Origin: Desulfurivibrionaceae bacterium
GTDB lineage: Bacteria; Desulfobacterota; Desulfobulbia; Desulfobulbales; UBA5123
Assembly (NCBI GenBank): GCA_030145325.1
Contig: JAQYVW010000012.1
Coordinates: 1-62,114 of the forward strand
DNA: 62,114 nt
Direction of reading: 5' to 3'
Translations under genes and position numbers: made by a program
The notes under the pieces: generated by a model
Told to the model about the DNA's origin: nothing
The model's database searches: none
The model's input: only the letters and a program-made list of their open reading frames with translations
Shown here: positions 36,804 to 46,204 of the stretch, piece by piece
How the letters are laid out: every line of letters starts with the position of its first letter
Position numbering within the stretch: position 1 is the first letter of the stretch

Positions 36804-39185
36804 TTACCATACCCATGAAGTTGCGCCAGTCACACTAACGAAATAACCACTACCTTCCGAAACAGTAAAATCATTAAACGTGGCCGCAGCCATCGCATGC
36901 GAAACATAAATCTGCCCGGCAGCATCCCATTTAGCAACGGAATCCACATTGCCAATATCAGTACCCAGTTCATGGGCTGTGGTTACTGTTGACGACTTGC
37001 TTGTCGGCAAAGCGACGGCATTAACATTCGTCAAAGCCGTAGTTATCAAAGATAAGGTTTTGCTTGAAGGTAATGAGCCCGTGAGGGTGAACGAAGTATC
37101 AGCTGTAACACTAACAAAATACGCTTGGCCCACCTCCAAATCGAAGTTATTAAAAGTCGCTGCCGCCATTGCATGCGACACATAAATCTGCCCAGCAGCA
37201 TCCCATTTAGCGACAGAATCACAATTCGCCCCAATGGCAAGCCCAAGTTCATGGGCAGTAGTGATTCCAGTACTCTCATAAATCAACCCGATCGCATTAA
37301 CATTGGTTGTTGATGTTGTGATCAAGCTATAGGTAGTCGATACAGTGTCAGGGCTGACAACAATATCAACGGTATCCAGAGAACTCTGCGAGGCACCGTC
37401 AGTAACCGTCAATTGCAAGGTATAGGTACCGGTGATTCCAACTTCGGTGGTAAAATTATAAACAGCAGTTGCAGCTACTTCCGACGATAACGGATAGGTC
37501 GAATCTGTCGGCTTTGCAGTAAACTGCCAAGAATATGATACAGGATCACTCCCATCATCCGGCAGATTGGTGCTGGCGGAGCCATCGACAATCACCACGA
37601 TTCCAGCAGCATCCGTATTCGTCACATTCTGGTCAGGGCCTGCCTTGGCAACGGGTACCGGATTGTTCGAAACGCTAATGGTAACAGTGTCTGCCACCGA
37701 AGCGGCGTTTGCCAAGCCGGACTGGTCATTAACAGTTAGGGTGGCAACGTAGTCTCCAACGCTTGACGCGGTGAAAGAAGGCGCGCTGGTTGTGGCACCG
37801 GTTAACGAGGCAGTGGCATCACCACTGCTGGGATCGATGAGAGTCCAAGTGTAGGTCAAGGTGGTGGCGGCATTGGCATCGGAACTACCGGTTCCATCCA
37901 AGGTTACAACATCATCAGTCTGCACCGATTGATCGATACCGGCATCAGCCACCGGTTGAGCATTGGCCCATACTACCACCGTATCGGAATCGGTGGCAGC
38001 AGAACCATCGGTTACCGTCAGGGCGATGCTATAGTTACCGGCAACAACAGGGGTAAAACTTGGCGTTGCAGATGTCGCCGAATCAAACTCGGCAGTGGAA
38101 CCGGTGGGCACGGAACTAAAGGCCCAAGCATAAGTAATACTGCCATCATCGGTGGAAGAACTGCCGTCAAGAGAAACAGGAGAACCCGCCACGACTTGTT
38201 GGTCACTGCCTGCATTGGCAACCGGAATCTCATTGGTTGAAGAATTAACAACGATTTCCTGGGTGGCTGAACCAGACAACGAACCGTCACTGACTGTGAC
38301 CTTGATGGTATAGACACCAGGAACATCACAAGTACTGGGGGCAGCAAAGGTTGTGCTGGTACCGGAAGTCGGGGTAAGAGTGTAATCGTCGGTGACTACT
38401 GCACCTGTGGGGACAGACAATACGGTCCAAGTATAAGAAAGAGAGTCATCCTCAGCATCCGTACCGGTGGCGGTCAGTGTCGAAGAATTCGGTAAGGTAA
38501 TAGAAGCGGCGGAAGGGGAGATCGTAACAGTGGGGGCGGTGTTGCTGGACGTAACTTGATAACCATTAGAAAGCACGCCATAACTTAAGTTAGGATTAGT
38601 AACCTTTACGTCATAGGTTCCAGCCACCAATCCGGCTGGGACGGTGGCAGTCAAAGAGGTTGCCGAGGAAAAAGTCACATTGGCCATGTCGGTAGTACCA
38701 ACAGCGGCGGTGGCTCCATCCATAAAATCAGTGCCGGAAATGGTCACGGACTGCGTGGTTCCATTACTGCCGGTTGCAGGTGAAATTGCACTGACAGCCG
38801 GAACGGTATCAATGGTATAAGGACCGACGGTAACCACGGTGCTGTATTCGCCTCCGGCATCAACAGCCTTAATATGAAAATACCAGGTACCATCTGAAAG
38901 GCTGGGAGAGGTGGTGGAGGTTGCAGCAGCACTCAAGGTTTTGGTAATCACCAAATCAGTAGTGGCTGAATGATCCCAAACCGTGGCATACCCACTGAGA
39001 ATGTCGTCGACAGCCACTGCGGTGGTCCAACTGATAGAAATTTTATTTTTTGTTGAAGTCACCCCGGCGGTATGGGTTGTACTTCCCACCCCAGTCGGAG
39101 CACTCGGCGCTGCCGCCAAAGCGAAAGTCACCGTTCCGACGACAAGAAAACATGACAGAACCAACAATCGTAAAATACGTTCCAT
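36804..39185 (-). CDS. Exported Ig/PKD-repeat protein with duplicated C-terminal module
   Basis: With the ATG at 39185 (AGGGGA upstream) the protein is 793 residues. It opens with a signal peptide ending TFALAAAPSAP. A fibronectin-III-like domain, an IPT/TIG-like domain (VSAISPATGSNGTTQSVTISG) and four to five PKD/cadherin-like domains (PVANAGSDQQVVAGSPVSLDGS) follow. The last 160 residues contain two copies of a module of about 75 residues. Each runs from a Thr-rich strand through TTAHELG, SVAKWDAAGQIYVSHAMAAA and a FVSVT strand. It probably shares the fate of the neighbouring giant proteins. No enzymatic domain is visible. An earlier in-frame start at 39275 would precede the signal peptide and is rejected. 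Confidence 0.8.
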   Translation of the reverse strand: MERILRLLVLSCFLVVGTVTFALAAAPSAPTGVGSTTHTAGVTSTKNKISISWTTAVAVDDILSGYATVWDHSATTDLVITKTLSAAATSTTSPSLSDGTWYFHIKAVDAGGEYSTVVTVGPYTIDTVPAVSAISPATGSNGTTQSVTISGTDFMDGATAAVGTTDMANVTFSSATSLTATVPAGLVAGTYDVKVTNPNLSYGVLSNGYQVTSSNTAPTVTISPSAASITLPNSSTLTATGTDAEDDSLSYTWTVLSVPTGAVVTDDYTLTPTSGTSTTFAAPSTCDVPGVYTIKVTVSDGSLSGSATQEIVVNSSTNEIPVANAGSDQQVVAGSPVSLDGSSSTDDGSITYAWAFSSVPTGSTAEFDSATSATPSFTPVVAGNYSIALTVTDGSAATDSDTVVVWANAQPVADAGIDQSVQTDDVVTLDGTGSSDANAATTLTYTWTLIDPSSGDATASLTGATTSAPSFTASSVGDYVATLTVNDQSGLANAASVADTVTISVSNNPVPVAKAGPDQNVTNTDAAGIVVIVDGSASTNLPDDGSDPVSYSWQFTAKPTDSTYPLSSEVAATAVYNFTTEVGITGTYTLQLTVTDGASQSSLDTVDIVVSPDTVSTTYSLITTSTTNVNAIGLIYESTGITTAHELGLAIGANCDSVAKWDAAGQIYVSHAMAAATFNNFDLEVGQAYFVSVTADTSFTLTGSLPSSKTLSLITTALTNVNAVALPTSKSSTVTTAHELGTDIGNVDSVAKWDAAGQIYVSHAMAAATFNDFTVSEGSGYFVSVTGATSWVW

Positions 39186-39318
39186 TGAGTATCCCCTCTC
39201 CCTTTTTATCATTGACTTTTCTCTCTCTACAATCTCATAGCATAAAAATGGATGGAGTACAAAAAAAAACTCCACCCTATAAACAATGCGGTATTATTAA
39301 AGAAATTCCCCAAATGCA

Positions 39319-39363
39319 ATATACAAACGGCACACGGAAGAAATCCGCGTGCCGTTTGTATAT
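39319..39363. terminator. Long hairpin after the 1766-residue gene, possible terminator
   Basis: Arms 39319-39337 and 39345-39363 form a 19-bp stem with a single mismatch (ATATACAAACGGCAC with GTGCCGTTTGTATAT at its base) and a 7-base loop. It lies 14 bp after the stop on the minus strand. No T run follows, so it may stabilise the mRNA end or terminate weakly. A second hairpin (GGGTGGAGT with ACTCCATCC, around 39249-39277) follows in the leader of the next gene. Confidence 0.6.
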
Positions 39364-39376
39364 CAAAATGCACTTT

Positions 39377-42300
39377 TTATGGGGTTAACAGCGCTGCGTT
39401 AACCGTAGTATCAGCAGCGGCGGTGACTACAACTCCGACCTGATCATCAGTAGCAACTGAGGAGGGCTCGACAAATTTGACCAAATACGTAGTTGCTGTC
39501 GACAAACCACCAAAGGCATAGTTACCGTCTTCATCGGTGACCACGGCATTAATAAAGGTTGCCGGAGTTGTGTCCTCACCGAGGAGATACACCGCGACGT
39601 TTTCCTTAGCAACGCCATCCAAGGTTACATTACCGACAATGCCGCCTTCGGCCGCATCGTCGCCAAGGGTTATGTCCTGAATAGTGTCCTCGCTGACCGT
39701 GGGAAGTTCAGCACTCCACTCACCCTCAACGGTCCAGACGCTGACCATCAAATCACTTCCTGACATAATGCCGGTGATCTCATAATTTCCAGCATTATTA
39801 GACCAAGCACCTAACCAACGGCCATTGGTGGAATTATGAACCTCAACCCAAACATTGGCCATGGGCGACCCGGCATTGGTAACGGTACCGGAGAGGGTGA
39901 TTCCCGTCGACAAGGTTAAGGTGCCAATTGCAGTATCACCACTAAGAGCTACCAATTCAGCATTATCCCATCCCGGAGTCAACCGGCTGCTATCGAGAGC
40001 ATCGGAATCGTAGTAAGAATCGGCATATTCCCAAGCATATACAGCAACCCGGTAACTCCCCACCGGTAGATTCTCAACGGTAAAGTCGCCGTTTCCTACC
40101 CGCGAAGTACCGCTCCACGCCCAGGTGGCATCGTCCCAAGCATCAATCCAGACCGTATCGGTGGACTGAATGCCGGCGATGGTGCCGCTGATCGCATAAA
40201 GGGTTTGCGAAGCGAAGTCAAAATTAACCGCAATGTCATCCGTATCATCGGTGACATCAACCAAGGTAGCAGCAGACCAGTTTGTGGTACCGCCCTCACT
40301 GGTATAGAAAAGGCTCATATTATCGGCCCAAGCACTCACCCTATAATCGGTAGCACTGGCCAAGCCCTTGATTTCATAGGTACCGTTACCATCGCTGTCA
40401 ACCTTGACATCGGCACCGCCCCATTGCCAGGTCGAATCACTCCAAGCATCAACCCATACCCACTGATTAGCGGCAACCCCTGAAACCGTTCCAGAAATAG
40501 ATTCACCGACACTGACAACAAAATTCACATTCGTCGGATTGTTACTGCTATCTATCCCTGCCTTTATCGCCTTAGCATGAGCATCGGGCCACAAGGAAAT
40601 CTCGTAGTCGTTAGCGGTTCGTAAGCCGGTTAAAGAGTATTCGACAACAGGTTCACCGGAGTCAACATCAAGAGCGCCAACCACATTGGTGCCGCCCCAA
40701 CTCCAAGTTTTCTCACTCCAAGCATCGATCCAGGCCCATTCTCCAACATCAAGTCCGGTAACAGTTCCGGAAATCGTATCACCTGCATCCAAGGTAAAGT
40801 TGATAGCATCATCAACCGTTTCATCTGCCGTATTAACAAAATCGGCACCTTCCCAGTAGGTTATGCCGTCGGCGCTATAAAATCCCCCGGTAAAACCATC
40901 CGCCCAAATGGAAACGCGGAAGTCTGTGGCCTGACCCAAACCATTAATGACATAGGTGCCATCACCTTGTATTTCGGCGCCACCCCAAGAACCGGTGGAG
41001 TCACTCCAAGCATCAATCCAAGCCCAACCATCAGCACCTAAACCGCTTACGGTGCCGCTGATAGATTGCCCAGCCGAAACTTCAATGTTCACCTCGGCAA
41101 CATTAGCGACGCTCAGGTCAAGCAAGGTTGCCTGCTCCCAATTAACCGGTGCAGCACCAATTGCGCCAGGGGTACCACCGTAATAACCGTTGGCATATCC
41201 TTCTGCCCAAATGGAAACCCGGTAATCATTGGCAGCCCCCAACCCCTTGATATTATAGGCTGGGTTATTCTCATCGGTTTTGGTTACATCATTGCCACCC
41301 CAACTCCAGGTGGACTCACTCCAAGCATCAAGCCAGGCATATTCACCCAAAGCCAATCCAGAGATGGTACCGGAAATCTGCTTTCCTTGAGACATATTAA
41401 TCGCAACATCTGTACTGCCAGTGGCAATTCCAGCAGCTGATTCCCAACTACCAAGGGAACCATCAATCTGCACATAACCACCTTTATAACCATCATCAGC
41501 CCAAACACTAAGCTGATAATCGGATCCAGCAACAAGTCCGTTAATGGTAAATGCATCACCATCGACTGAGCCGGTACCTGTTACGTTGGTACCACCCCAC
41601 GACCAGGTGGTGTCACTCCAGGCATCAATCCAAGCCCCATCGCCGCTCGCTAAATTATTGATGGTTCCGGCAATGGCCTCCCCGTTACTGAGGGTAAAAT
41701 CGATTCCGGTTGCAGGCACTCCTGCACCAGTTGCGGTATCGATGGTGCTGACCAAGGTAGCATCTTCCCAGCGCGTGGCCTGATTATAATAGATGGTCTG
41801 ATAGGTACCGTTGCTCCAGACCTGCACCCGGTAATCACCAGCCGGTGGGACAGGAATCCGATAGTTACCTTCTTGATCGGCACTGGAACCATACCAAGCG
41901 CCATTATTGTCAGAACTGGCATCAACCCAAACCCATGGGATCGGTTGCCCAAAAGTATCCTGAACACGACCAGAAATGGTAACACCAACCCCAAGGATAA
42001 GATTGATATTCTGATCCCCAGCAGAGAGATCCAGCTTAGTAGCGGCATCCCAATCGGCAGTCAACTTACCCTCAATACCCTCCACTGTATCATTCTGGAG
42101 AATAGTTTTGTGCCAAAAACCACCAACGTAATCACCTTCCCAAGGCCAGCTGCTCACCCGATAGCCAACCCCTGGTGGTACCACCATGGAAAAGGCACCT
42201 GCTTCATCCGTGGACGCTCCGCCCCAACCATTGGAGTTTTCAGAATAGGCATCAACCCACAGCCATGAGACCGGAGTTAATGTCCCGTCGGTTTCTTTCT

Positions 42301-44677
42301 TGTAAACATGCCCATAAATCTTGTTGCCACCGGCAAGTTGAACAAGAATACCACTCACACCACTCTCGGTAACATCAAACAGGGTTCTCGTCTCCCAGTC
42401 ACCGCCGGCAGTACCTGACCATTCTCCATCATCGCCAGGATCAAGTCCTGCGCCGCCATCAATATCGACGAAGTTGCCACCCATCAGGCCATCGTTGAGA
42501 TTCCAGGTATCAATATACAGTTCATAGCCGGTGCCTTCAGGCACGGCAAAGATAAAGTCGCCATTGGCGTCGGTTTCACCGCCGCCGCAGCCGCCGTCTT
42601 CGGACCAGGCATTGACCCAAACATTGGCAATACCATCGGTGCCATCGGTGACCGTACCGCTCACCGTAACTCCGGCGCTCAAGGTAATGGCGACACCGCT
42701 GACTCCATCAGGGCCAACATCAATGAGGGTTCGATTCTCCCAGTCATTGGAAGCGGTACCACTCCATGAGGTATCAGGACCAGGATCAGAACCGCTACCG
42801 AGATCATCATCAATAAAGTTACCACTCACATAGAGGGCAGCATCCGGGTTGGCATAGGTGTCAACCCAGACGTTCAAATCATAACCAGTACCTTCTTCAA
42901 CATTAAGGGTAAAAGCACCAGTGGCGTCAGTCTGTCCGTCACCGTACTGCATGGTGCTCTCCGACCAGGCATTCACCCAGACATTGGCCAGCCCTTCACC
43001 ACCTGGACCATAGACATAACCAGTGATAGCGACACCTTCGCTGATCGCCATATTTACCGCAACATCCGCACTGTTTACCGGCACCACGGTCTTATATTCA
43101 TAATTACCAACAGAACCACTATAGAGATTGTCACTGACTAAACTCCCAGAAAAATACCCCCCCATAAAGGCACTATAGGTTTGGTAGTCAGGCCAGACAC
43201 CTATTTCACAGTCAGCAACAGCAACCGGCAATTCAATGGAGTAGCTGCCATCACTACCAACCGATGCAGTATTCCAATAATACATATCAGAATCATCCAT
43301 ACAACCGACATCAATCATCAGCCCGGAAGTTACTTGCGTATCGAACTCCGCTGAATAAAGATTATTACCATCCCCATCGACGAAAATTTGACCGCTCAAA
43401 TAATAACCAACGCCGGTGGAGCCACCAGAATCGGAGGGCAGATCTCCATAATCACACAGCAAGGCATTAGGATCATTAATCAAAGTGTAATCAAAATTCT
43501 GAATCTGTAATGTCGCATCAATATATTCGGTATACGGCGTAAATCCGCGCGCCTCAGCCTGAATCCCACCAGGGATAAGAGCCGAATCATAAAAGAGGGT
43601 ATAAACTCCGTTTTTATCTGCCGGAGCCATGGAGTAGACAGTCGGCTCCATGGTCGGAAGATCAGCTACGGAGACAAACAATCCCAATTTTGCCTGAGCG
43701 CCATTAACACGCTTACTTAATGCCACGTTAAGACCTGTAGTATCTTCACCAGTTATAGTGCCAGTAAAGGAAGCAATTGACGCATTCGGCACAACCTCAT
43801 TCGTACCGCTAACATAATACAAAAGGTCAGTCGCATACGACTCCACCACAGGCAAGGACGTTTCCGACCCAGACTCGGCAATAATCCCTGTTCGATTAAC
43901 AAAACCTATATCCTGAACAAGAAGCCAAGATCCTTGCTCGTATTCCCTGTGCACAACAACGCCGGAAGGATCCATGGTTGCCCATTCACTTACCAGATCT
44001 ATTTGCAAGGCCGTTACGGGTGTCCCATTTAAGGTATACGCTGTCTCACCTTGTACGGTGAACTGCCAATTTGCTTCTTCGTATCCGCCAGTAAGCGCAC
44101 CTGTTTCGTCATACTCCAAATAGCGCAGCAGGGTTTCATAAACATTTGAACCTGCCGAATCATCAACCGTAGCTGGCAAAAGATAGGTGCCATATCCTGC
44201 CCCAGCGTCCATATCAAGGATATACGTCCGCTTGACAGGAATACCATCTGCACAAATCATGTGTCCAGAACCACGGTCGACCAGATTACCCTGACCGTCG
44301 AAATAAACTGAAAACCCATCATGGGGACTGATAAACCGATAAGCATAACCTGCACTGTCGGAGACATTTGACACCCAGGAGGGAGTAAACCTTTCGACAA
44401 ACTGGGTACCGATACCTTCCTCGGTTTCAATTGGCTGCAAGGTAGAGAGTAAAGCAATAAAGTCTTCAGGTGTAGTTACGTCACTATCAACAGGTCCAAA
44501 ATCAGAGTGGCTACCAGCCCAAGCCTGGATATCGCCGTCGTTTATGGGAAAGTAGTCGGCAACTGTATAGGTTGCGGCAGATGCCTGCACCACCCCAACC
44601 ACTAGAAGGATCACAGAGGCCAGTAACCCCAGAACACTCCTCTTCATTCTTGTTTGCCCAACCTTAAATTCCGTCAT
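39377..44677 (-). CDS. Giant exported protein with twelve W-x-D-A-W-S repeats
   Basis: From the ATG at 44677 (AGGAGAGGAGA upstream) the protein is 1766 residues with a signal peptide ending VVQASAATY. Residues about 40-470 form an N-terminal region with no family I recognise (VADYFPINDGDIQAWAG). From about 547 to the end there are about twelve tandem carboxypeptidase-regulatory-like units of 80-120 residues. The central ones read I-S-G-T-V-x-G-L, then W-A-W-I-D-A-W-S-[DE]-x-T-W-S-W-G-G, then D-Y-R-V-S-[IV]-W-A-[DE]. The units are unusually rich in Trp, Asp and Gly and poor in Lys. The last unit is CNA-B-like. It follows the STN-domain gene and the type II secretion operon on the same strand. 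An extracellular structural or binding role is inferred. Confidence 0.82.
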   Translation of the reverse strand: MTEFKVGQTRMKRSVLGLLASVILLVVGVVQASAATYTVADYFPINDGDIQAWAGSHSDFGPVDSDVTTPEDFIALLSTLQPIETEEGIGTQFVERFTPSWVSNVSDSAGYAYRFISPHDGFSVYFDGQGNLVDRGSGHMICADGIPVKRTYILDMDAGAGYGTYLLPATVDDSAGSNVYETLLRYLEYDETGALTGGYEEANWQFTVQGETAYTLNGTPVTALQIDLVSEWATMDPSGVVVHREYEQGSWLLVQDIGFVNRTGIIAESGSETSLPVVESYATDLLYYVSGTNEVVPNASIASFTGTITGEDTTGLNVALSKRVNGAQAKLGLFVSVADLPTMEPTVYSMAPADKNGVYTLFYDSALIPGGIQAEARGFTPYTEYIDATLQIQNFDYTLINDPNALLCDYGDLPSDSGGSTGVGYYLSGQIFVDGDGNNLYSAEFDTQVTSGLMIDVGCMDDSDMYYWNTASVGSDGSYSIELPVAVADCEIGVWPDYQTYSAFMGGYFSGSLVSDNLYSGSVGNYEYKTVVPVNSADVAVNMAISEGVAITGYVYGPGGEGLANVWVNAWSESTMQYGDGQTDATGAFTLNVEEGTGYDLNVWVDTYANPDAALYVSGNFIDDDLGSGSDPGPDTSWSGTASNDWENRTLIDVGPDGVSGVAITLSAGVTVSGTVTDGTDGIANVWVNAWSEDGGCGGGETDANGDFIFAVPEGTGYELYIDTWNLNDGLMGGNFVDIDGGAGLDPGDDGEWSGTAGGDWETRTLFDVTESGVSGILVQLAGGNKIYGHVYKKETDGTLTPVSWLWVDAYSENSNGWGGASTDEAGAFSMVVPPGVGYRVSSWPWEGDYVGGFWHKTILQNDTVEGIEGKLTADWDAATKLDLSAGDQNINLILGVGVTISGRVQDTFGQPIPWVWVDASSDNNGAWYGSSADQEGNYRIPVPPAGDYRVQVWSNGTYQTIYYNQATRWEDATLVSTIDTATGAGVPATGIDFTLSNGEAIAGTINNLASGDGAWIDAWSDTTWSWGGTNVTGTGSVDGDAFTINGLVAGSDYQLSVWADDGYKGGYVQIDGSLGSWESAAGIATGSTDVAINMSQGKQISGTISGLALGEYAWLDAWSESTWSWGGNDVTKTDENNPAYNIKGLGAANDYRVSIWAEGYANGYYGGTPGAIGAAPVNWEQATLLDLSVANVAEVNIEVSAGQSISGTVSGLGADGWAWIDAWSDSTGSWGGAEIQGDGTYVINGLGQATDFRVSIWADGFTGGFYSADGITYWEGADFVNTADETVDDAINFTLDAGDTISGTVTGLDVGEWAWIDAWSEKTWSWGGTNVVGALDVDSGEPVVEYSLTGLRTANDYEISLWPDAHAKAIKAGIDSSNNPTNVNFVVSVGESISGTVSGVAANQWVWVDAWSDSTWQWGGADVKVDSDGNGTYEIKGLASATDYRVSAWADNMSLFYTSEGGTTNWSAATLVDVTDDTDDIAVNFDFASQTLYAISGTIAGIQSTDTVWIDAWDDATWAWSGTSRVGNGDFTVENLPVGSYRVAVYAWEYADSYYDSDALDSSRLTPGWDNAELVALSGDTAIGTLTLSTGITLSGTVTNAGSPMANVWVEVHNSTNGRWLGAWSNNAGNYEITGIMSGSDLMVSVWTVEGEWSAELPTVSEDTIQDITLGDDAAEGGIVGNVTLDGVAKENVAVYLLGEDTTPATFINAVVTDEDGNYAFGGLSTATTYLVKFVEPSSVATDDQVGVVVTAAADTTVNAALLTP
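39380..43040 (-). repeat. Tandem W-I-D-A-W-S protein-repeat array, about twelve units
   Basis: The 3' 3.7 kb of the gene encodes the repeat array. Units 5-9 are the most alike in protein (AWIDAWSDTTWSWGG and close variants). Unit 8 (SSNNPTNVNFV) pairs with a unit in the transglutaminase-type protein (SSVNPTNVNCV). The neighbouring units of the two proteins also correspond in order. Confidence 0.78.
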
Positions 44678-44845
44678 TACCAGTCTCCTCTCCTCTTTTG
44701 AATACAAATAGCAGCCACATAGGCCACCTAACAACACTATTTTCAAACAAAAGTTATGCTAAAATTTCCTCTCCATGGAACTAGCAGCATAACCGTCTAA
44801 CTGCACATTTCATCATCTAGGAAACAAGCGCCCAGCTAAGGGCCG

Positions 44846-45769
44846 CTACTGATTCCTGCGCTGCTGTCGTTGCTGTTGCTGTTGACTACGCTGTTGCCGC
44901 TGCATCAACTGCTGCCGCTCTGTAATTTGCTGAGGCGTCAGCGCTTTGGCTTGTGCCGCCACCAGTTCGCGAACATTCTTCTCTTCCTCAATTATCAGAC
45001 GGCTGTTGAGGTTCTTGGTTCGTACCAATTGATTTTCTGCAGTTCCCAATGATTTAACCAAACCTGACCGCTCCTCGGCCGGCGGATTATCACTGAGCTG
45101 CCGCTTCAAATCCGCTATCCGCTCATTGACATGTGCCGTCTCCATTTGCGCTTTACGCCGCAACATGGAAAGATTTTCATGGGCTTCGATAATAGCATGG
45201 CGAATGGCACCGGGCGTCCGAGCTTTGGTTTTACCAAGCTTGCCGGGTTTACCAAAACCACCTTTGCCTCCGCGAACCGATTTACCAGCCCCCACCGACT
45301 TGCCACTCACATTACCCATGACCGTCTTACCTGCAGAATAATTAACATAATTAGCTGCCAACATGTTTCCCTGCTTAAAGATCTTAACGGTTTCCATCTT
45401 AAAGATGGACTTCCCATCCACGCCTTTTTTCTCCACAAAAATAAAAGAACTACTAATTGGCCCCAGTAAACGTTTGATTCCTAACTCCAACGGCATATTT
45501 GCAAACTTGGCAGTAAGGGGAATTTTCAGGTTCTCATCAAGGAAAACATTGATATCTCCTTGCTGGGCAATGGCTTTGGCAACATCGGCAATATCAATAT
45601 TAACCAGCTTGACACTGATCATATTGCGAACGGGATCAATGTCGACAAAGTTTTTACCGGGGGGGGAAAGATTAACAGCGCCAACCACCGTCACGCCGCC
45701 TGCAACAAAAAACACCATTGCCGCCAGCACGACAAAAGAGACCCTGCCAAAGAATTTTCCAAACATCAC
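44846..45769 (-). CDS. Exported STN-domain protein with coiled-coil, Gln-rich tail
   Basis: The 307-residue protein has a signal peptide (residues about 1-30). An STN (secretin/TonB short N-terminal) domain follows near 50-110 (VNIDIADVAKAIAQQGDINVF), then a Gly/Lys-rich low-complexity stretch (KSVGAGKSVRGGKGGFGK). The last 120 residues are a charged coiled coil ending in a Gln/Arg-rich run. No secretin barrel follows, so it is not a pore. STN domains contact partner proteins in the periplasm; here the likely context is the type II secretin or one of the giant exported proteins next door. The start is GTG at 45769 or ATG at 45766, both after AGGGG. A run of eight C encodes Pro-Pro at 45659-45666. 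Confidence 0.72.
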   Translation of the reverse strand: MMFGKFFGRVSFVVLAAMVFFVAGGVTVVGAVNLSPPGKNFVDIDPVRNMISVKLVNIDIADVAKAIAQQGDINVFLDENLKIPLTAKFANMPLELGIKRLLGPISSSFIFVEKKGVDGKSIFKMETVKIFKQGNMLAANYVNYSAGKTVMGNVSGKSVGAGKSVRGGKGGFGKPGKLGKTKARTPGAIRHAIIEAHENLSMLRRKAQMETAHVNERIADLKRQLSDNPPAEERSGLVKSLGTAENQLVRTKNLNSRLIIEEEKNVRELVAAQAKALTPQQITERQQLMQRQQRSQQQQQRQQRRNQ

Positions 45770-46204
45770 AATGCGCCCCTACAGGGTTAAATTCACATTA
45801 ACAAACAAAAAAAGTCACAAAAAATACCACATTGAAACAACATCTCAGAAAGGATTTTACCTTATTTTTTCCCTTTAAATCCAATCATATTTTCCTCTGG
45901 AGATGACTCCGTGGGCCCTGATAGTAATTATTCCATCTTAATTCAAGCAATTAGAACACCAAGAAAATCGTCCTCGCCACCAAACCAATTGTCGTTCCGG
46001 GACTGACAAAATCGCGTCGCACTGCTACTGATGGTTAAGCGGTAAAGTTCGAGCGAGAGGTAAACAACTCCAGAGGGGGAAACTCTACGGAGGAAGTGGG
46101 GTCGAGAAAGAGAAATCCTACAGGGGGAAGTATCGAGCATGGTGCGAACCCGCCAAGGGGTAATAGCTTGATGTTTTCGCAATCATCGCTTAACAACACC
46201 ACCA
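45770..46204. other. Intergenic stretch between gspE and the STN gene
   Basis: This 435-bp spacer separates the secretion operon from the STN gene. A minus-strand frame at 45943-46182 (79 codons) has no ribosome site and no domain; its last codons (NDNWFGGEDDFLGVLIA) read like a natural protein end, so it may be a gene remnant. The segment 46060-46160 is rich in GAGG/GGGGGAA words. No promoter was convincing. Confidence 0.4.

Noticed and set aside
46096-46160. Possible tRNA-like T arm (GGTTCGCACC on the minus strand) in the spacer after gspE
   Set aside because: No acceptor stem or anticodon arm can be built around it.
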